A DNA stretch of 64,000 nt from Bin87 sp965232895 (lineage in GTDB: Bacteria > Chloroflexota > Dehalococcoidia > Lucifugimonadales > UBA3495), in assembly GCA_965232895.1 (NCBI GenBank), contig OZ247430.1, positions 3,782,001 through 3,846,000 on the forward strand. Direction: 5' to 3'. Of the stretch, positions 60,606 through 64,000 are shown piece after piece (within the stretch, counting starts at the first letter, position 1; the number at the start of each line of letters is the position of its first letter). The notes under the pieces were generated by a model. That model ran no database searches. It saw nothing but the letters and a program-made list of their open reading frames with translations, and had not been told where the DNA came from. The translations under genes and the position numbers were made by a program.

Positions 60606-61475
60606 TCATGCCGGCAGGCGTTCGTTCACGTAGTCGTGCAGCTCATTCAGCACGGCGGCGTTTTCATCCAGGGTGAATTCGTCCACGAGATAGTCATGCT
60701 CGCCGCTGACCCCACTCACGGCGCCGGCGTCCACGAGAAACCGGATGCAATCCGCGTCCGTGTCAACGTCGGGGAGCAGGTTCCGGCCAACCTCCAGCGA
60801 CAGGGCGGCAACCAGCCCGTATCCACCCCAGTTGGAAGTGCTGGAAATTACGAGCTGATCGCACCCAACTACGGCCGGGTTATCGGGTAGTTGGTCGGCG
60901 CCGGCGACCACGTCGGCCAGGTTGCCCATGCCAATCTCGTTGCCGCCGTCGCCGATGCCGATGGAAGGCAGTCCCAGGCCGAATAGTTTGTCGACGCGGG
61001 CCGTCTGCGGCGAGATGTCACGGGCGCGCATGTTCCGGTAGATGCCGGCGGCGTCGGGCGAGCAACGCTCTATCGAGACTATCAACGCCGGTTTGAACTC
61101 GTTGACGATGGCGGTTGCAGAGGCGTCGTTGCCTGCGGCGTCATCAGAGATGGGGAAATCGATCACTCGCGAAGCGTCGCCGGCGTGGCCCAACCAGGAC
61201 GCCATCATGCCCGCCATCGGTGCGTCGGCAACGTAAATCACTGAGTGGCCGAGATCCCGAACGGCATTCCCGATGGCGAAGGCCCCCGGCGGACCATCGG
61301 TTTCGGGGGCGTCGCTCATCAGGATGTAGAAGCCGGTGGTGATGATCACCGGGCCGGGATGCCGCAGGATGTGGCGGGCTGCACGGGCGCAAAAGTCGTC
61401 CGGCACGTGGGGCCGCAGAGCGCCAATCCCGCGCCGGTCGTGGTCCAGGACGATGTCTTCAATGGTGCGCGTCAT
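60606..61475 (-). CDS. D-glutamate cyclase-like domain protein (DUF4392)
   Basis: A 289-aa protein with GGAG 4 nt before ATG 61475. PVIITTGFYILMSDAPETDGPPGAFAIG is the hallmark of the domain present at one end of vertebrate D-glutamate cyclase (DGLUCY). SIERCSPDAAGIYRNMRARDIS and GIGDGGNEIGMGN follow. The enzyme turns D-glutamate into 5-oxo-D-proline. The other DGLUCY domain is the next gene upstream, 12 nt away, so the two proteins probably act together or in sequence. Confidence 0.85.
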   Translation of the reverse strand: MTRTIEDIVLDHDRRGIGALRPHVPDDFCARAARHILRHPGPVIITTGFYILMSDAPETDGPPGAFAIGNAVRDLGHSVIYVADAPMAGMMASWLGHAGDASRVIDFPISDDAAGNDASATAIVNEFKPALIVSIERCSPDAAGIYRNMRARDISPQTARVDKLFGLGLPSIGIGDGGNEIGMGNLADVVAGADQLPDNPAVVGCDQLVISSTSNWGGYGLVAALSLEVGRNLLPDVDTDADCIRFLVDAGAVSGVSGEHDYLVDEFTLDENAAVLNELHDYVNERLPA

Positions 61476-61487
61476 GATGCTCCGTGT

Positions 61488-62285
61488 TCAGATGACTGCG
61501 TAGTCGGAGTCGCGGCGGTCGGTGATGAACATCTTTCCGGGAGAATGGGTGATCATCAGTGGCGGCTTGCAGTTGAGGGCGACGGCCTGGGGCGTCACCC
61601 CGCAGGCCCAGAAGACCGGGGTCTCGCCCGGCTTGATTTCCACAGCTTCGCCGAACTCGGGGTCGCCGATGTCGCGGATGCCGATAGCGTCGGGATCGCC
61701 GATATGAATGGGAGCGCCATGGGTGTCCGGGAACCGGGAGGTCACTTGGACGGCGCGGACGATCTGCTCCCTGGGGATCGGGCGCATGCTCACCACCATG
61801 GGCCCGGAGAACATCCCGGCGGGCCGGGTGGCGATGTTGGTGATGTACATCGGCACGTTGCTGCCGGCCTCCTGATGTCGCAGTGGGATGCCGCAGTCGG
61901 CCAGCGCCGATTCGAAGGAGAAGCTGCAACCCAGGAGGAAAGATACCAGGTCATCCCGCCAAACATCCGCCACCGATGCCAATTCGTCGATCATCTCGCC
62001 GTTTTCATAGATACGATAGGCGGGCACGTCGGTGCTGATATCCGCCCCCGGAGCGGTGAACGAGGGCTCGACCGAGCCGGGCTCGATGACCTCCAGGAGT
62101 GGGCAGGGTTGCGGGTTGCGCTGGCAGAACAGGAGGAAATCGAACGCGAGGTCACGGGGCAGAACGGCGAGGTTTGCCTGCACGTGCCCATTGGCCAGGC
62201 CCGAGGTGACACCGCCGTATTCTCCGGCTCGGATCAACCGGCGCAGCTCGGCAGGTTGGGTGGGAAGCATTGTGGCGGTGGTCAT
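61488..62285 (-). CDS. Putative hydro-lyase / D-glutamate cyclase partner (DUF1445)
   Basis: A 265-aa protein from ATG 62285 (GGAG 7 nt upstream). PAELRRLIRAGEYGGVTSGLANGHVQANL is the DUF1445 N-terminus, with CQRNPQPCPLLEV, FLLGCSFSFESAL and the end VFWACGVTPQAVAL and MITHSPGKMFITD. In animals it is fused to the DUF4392 domain; here the genes are separate and adjacent. It is first gene of this operon and divergent from the response-regulator-like gene. Confidence 0.88.
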   Translation of the reverse strand: MTTATMLPTQPAELRRLIRAGEYGGVTSGLANGHVQANLAVLPRDLAFDFLLFCQRNPQPCPLLEVIEPGSVEPSFTAPGADISTDVPAYRIYENGEMIDELASVADVWRDDLVSFLLGCSFSFESALADCGIPLRHQEAGSNVPMYITNIATRPAGMFSGPMVVSMRPIPREQIVRAVQVTSRFPDTHGAPIHIGDPDAIGIRDIGDPEFGEAVEIKPGETPVFWACGVTPQAVALNCKPPLMITHSPGKMFITDRRDSDYAVI

Positions 62286-62330
62286 GGTATGTCTCCAATC
62301 GGGACGGCGGGTTTGGCTCGCCGTGTCGTA

Positions 62331-62339
62331 TGCTAGAAT
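62331..62339 (+). promoter_or_regulatory. Extended -10 promoter element for the response-regulator-like gene
   Basis: TGCTAGAAT, 110 nt upstream of the chosen start (62449) and in the divergent region with the DUF1445 gene. Confidence 0.4.
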
Positions 62340-62448
62340 TGCGCCGCCGATTGCAGTGATCGACAGGCGCAATGATAGACAGGTGACCGGCCAGCGTCAA
62401 TTTCGGGCCGCGTCTCAGGCGAATCAAACCAGCAATCAGGATTCCGGT

Positions 62449-63123
62449 TTGTATAACGTGTTCTTGCTCACCCGTCCGGGCGATGCAATGACCTCCCTGG
62501 CGGCCCAGATAGATCTCTCCGGGCTATCGTGTCGGGCGGGCAGCGACGTCATGGAACTGGAGGACGTAGCGCAGACCGACAGGCTCGACGTGGTATTGCT
62601 GGACCTGTCGGCGGTGGGAATCGGCGCGCAATCGGTGATTGAACGGGTCAGCCAACTGCATCTGCCCACCCTGCTGGTCATGGATTCAACGGCGATTGGC
62701 CAATTCGATCCCGCGATCAATCCCGACGACTTCATCGTGGCTCCGCTGGACCCTGCCGAACTGCTGGCCCGTGTCGGCCAGATCGTGTACCGCCGCGACG
62801 GGCGTGGCGGGGATCAGTTGATCCGGGTCGGGGAGCTGACCATAGACCTGCAGAGCTACGAGGTCACCATGGCCGGCCGGCGGATCTCGCTGACCTACAA
62901 GGAGTTCCAACTGCTCACCCTGCTGGCGTCCAATCCCGGCCGGGTTTACACCCGAGAGGCGTTGCTGAACCAGGTTTGGGGGTACGACTACCTGGGCGGC
63001 ACGCGCACGGTGGACGTGCACATCCGGCGGCTGCGATCCAAGCTGGAAGACCCCGACCACCTGTTCGTGGAAACCATCTGGAACGTCGGCTACCGGTTCC
63101 GGGATGTTGCCAGCGGATCCTGA
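62449..63123 (+). CDS. OmpR-type regulator with degenerate receiver domain
   Basis: A 224-aa protein if TTG 62449 is the start (a GTG at 62383 is possible). The C-terminal winged helix (~125-220: ISLTYKEFQLLTLLASNPGR, TREALLNQVWGYDY, TRTVDVHIRRLRSKLEDP, VGYRF) is canonical OmpR/PhoB. The N-terminal receiver keeps an Asp at the phosphorylation position (VVLLDLSAV, D52). It lacks the acidic pair after beta-1 (VFLLTRPGD in place of LVVDDE), and the conserved lysine of the KP motif is Ala (IVAPLDP). It is therefore probably phosphorylation-independent. No histidine kinase is adjacent. Confidence 0.85.
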   Translation: MYNVFLLTRPGDAMTSLAAQIDLSGLSCRAGSDVMELEDVAQTDRLDVVLLDLSAVGIGAQSVIERVSQLHLPTLLVMDSTAIGQFDPAINPDDFIVAPLDPAELLARVGQIVYRRDGRGGDQLIRVGELTIDLQSYEVTMAGRRISLTYKEFQLLTLLASNPGRVYTREALLNQVWGYDYLGGTRTVDVHIRRLRSKLEDPDHLFVETIWNVGYRFRDVASGS

Positions 63124-63258
63124 ACGGATTGGTTTGGCCGACGAGGTGGAGGTGGCGATGGCGGCTCGCTCTCTCGCAACGGAACTGGTTTCGGTGGAGG
63201 GTTCGGACGAGGACTCTCAGGAGGACGAGCTGGCCCTGGCCGTTGTCGTCCGACAGAG

Positions 63259-63771
63259 TCATCCAATTGCGTATCGGTTTGCGAGGTCACGATTGGCCGC
63301 TGCTGAGGTCTGTCGGTTCAAACGGTCATTAGTTTCTGACGGTACGCGTTGGGTAGCCGCCGCCCACCGGTCGAAAATTGACTTGAGCGCATTTTCGGCA
63401 TCTTGTGTTGAAACGCGGTCAGATTCTATGCTTCGCCACAGCGTTTCAGTTTCACGCTTGAGATCATCGCAGGCAAATGCTGTGATGCGAAGAATAGCTG
63501 CATTTTCGGCATAATCGGAAACGACATCCCAGATAGTCAGGCCCGTAAGCAGCAATCCACCGGATGCGCCGACATAAAACGCCCAAGCATGCGCTGTTGC
63601 AGCGTAGAGGATAGCGGCTTCAACGAGCACGCCGACAAGTATCGTAAAGCGCAACCAGCGATGCCGACGCCGGTACAACTCCGCCATCGCGGTATAGTAG
63701 CGCGTGTTCCATTCCAAATCGCACAGCGCGCCCCAGACCGCTTTGCGGGTCTGATCGGTTACAAGTTCCAC
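63259..63771 (-). CDS. Small membrane protein, SLATT-like
   Basis: A 170-aa protein from GTG 63771 (AGGAG upstream; the frame extends to 63813 without a better start). A helical N-terminus (WNTRYYTAMAELYRRRHRWL) leads into two transmembrane segments (~40-60 and ~65-85), then a long amphipathic helix (AENALKSIFDRWAAATQRV). This plan resembles SLATT/DUF4231-type proteins, which form predicted pores in some defence systems, but the similarity is topological only. A TTGACA lies upstream at 63820-63815, with a poor -10. Confidence 0.5.
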   Translation of the reverse strand: MELVTDQTRKAVWGALCDLEWNTRYYTAMAELYRRRHRWLRFTILVGVLVEAAILYAATAHAWAFYVGASGGLLLTGLTIWDVVSDYAENAAILRITAFACDDLKRETETLWRSIESDRVSTQDAENALKSIFDRWAAATQRVPSETNDRLNRQTSAAANRDLANRYAIG

Positions 63772-63856
63772 GACCGAACATCTCCTGCTGTTAGAAATAA
63801 CGATAGCAGTCAATTGTCAAAAAATCAAAATTGGGCTCAACTACAGGCGCTCAAAC

Positions 63857-64000
63857 CTAATCGCTGATGCTGCTCTGAACCCGGGCTAGGAAGCGATCCC
63901 TTTCCGCCACGATGCCGGCGTGCTTCGGGTCGGTCAATTCCGGGTCAGCGTCGAGGATGGCTGCGGCCTCCTGGCGGGCCAATGCCATCAGGTCCTGGTC
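63857..64000 (-). CDS. recG: ATP-dependent DNA helicase RecG, C-terminal 47 residues only
   Basis: The visible end DQDLMALARQEAAAILDADP then ELTDPKHAGIVAERDRFL matches the C-terminal helical segment of RecG (DL..LAR.EA..IL..DP.L..P.....L). RecG reverses stalled replication forks and processes recombination intermediates, consistent with nearby ruvCA. The rest lies beyond the right edge, so the call rests on a short segment. Confidence 0.6.
   Translation of the reverse strand, partial: DQDLMALARQEAAAILDADPELTDPKHAGIVAERDRFLARVQSSISD

Overview
The window reads as one continuous piece of a G+C-rich bacterial chromosome. It is densely coded on both strands and has no rRNA, tRNA, CRISPR array or intact transposase that I can see. 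My best guess for the source is a Chloroflexota bacterium of the Dehalococcoidia/SAR202 type. This is inferred from the gene set: a fused carboxyltransferase accD-accA, a stripped-down rsmH-ftsA-ftsZ division locus, an adenosylcobalamin-dependent ribonucleotide reductase beside nrdR, a methionine synthase whose reactivation domain is a separate gene, paired acyl-CoA dehydrogenases and D-amino-acid catabolism genes. No 16S gene or marker phylogeny is available to confirm it.

Layout. Bases 1-5704 carry the start of leuC, a CPA2-type cation/proton antiporter and an M1 aminopeptidase. Bases 5787-7304 hold two small conserved proteins (the first with two compensating frameshifts) and an ADP-ribosylglycohydrolase-like gene. 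Bases 7430-11853 are a split methionine synthase with a two-gene toxin/antitoxin-like module between its parts. Bases 12064-24008 hold an SDR, an exopolyphosphatase followed by two thymidylate-kinase-like paralogues, two small membrane proteins, two acyl-CoA dehydrogenases, a ribbon-helix-helix gene with a striking operator, a retropepsin-like pair, an N-acyl-D-amino-acid deacylase and the Fe-S pair sufT-mrp. Bases 24022-31586 carry accDA, tilS, a histidine phosphatase, a CorC-like CBS protein, tsaD and a membrane protein. Bases 31922-43466 are rsmH-ftsA-ftsZ, nrdR, nrdJ, pdxA, a PaREP1-like gene, proC, yggT and a P-loop kinase.

Bases 43670-46946 are a restriction-modification island of visibly lower G+C: vsr, a 62-aa gene, dcm and an HNH nuclease gene with its own promoter and a palindrome in the leader. 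The island abuts a hicA remnant, and behind that lie hicB and a second PaREP1-like gene. Bases 48116-56318 carry pepA, a broken NYN-domain gene, an operon with two duplicated VOC proteins, a repeat-rich protein with two endonuclease-VII domains, and a MATE transporter. Bases 56476-64000 contain yebC-ruvC-ruvA-uvrB, a two-gene D-glutamate cyclase set, a degenerate OmpR-type regulator, a membrane protein and the 3' end of a probable recG.

Functionally the conserved part is housekeeping: division, deoxynucleotide supply, recombination and repair, tRNA modification, Fe-S assembly, one-carbon and proline/leucine/vitamin B6 metabolism. Mobile or decaying modules sit between these genes: R-M, HicAB, PaREP1, RHH, DUF4258/DUF2283-like and NYN. 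Several genes appear to share an extended -10 promoter of the form TGnTATAAT. The most unusual items are the repeat/dual-nuclease protein (52991-54355), the Ppx-kinase-kinase set with a P-loop Lys-to-Arg change, the split metH with its insert, and the four-half-site operator before the RHH gene.
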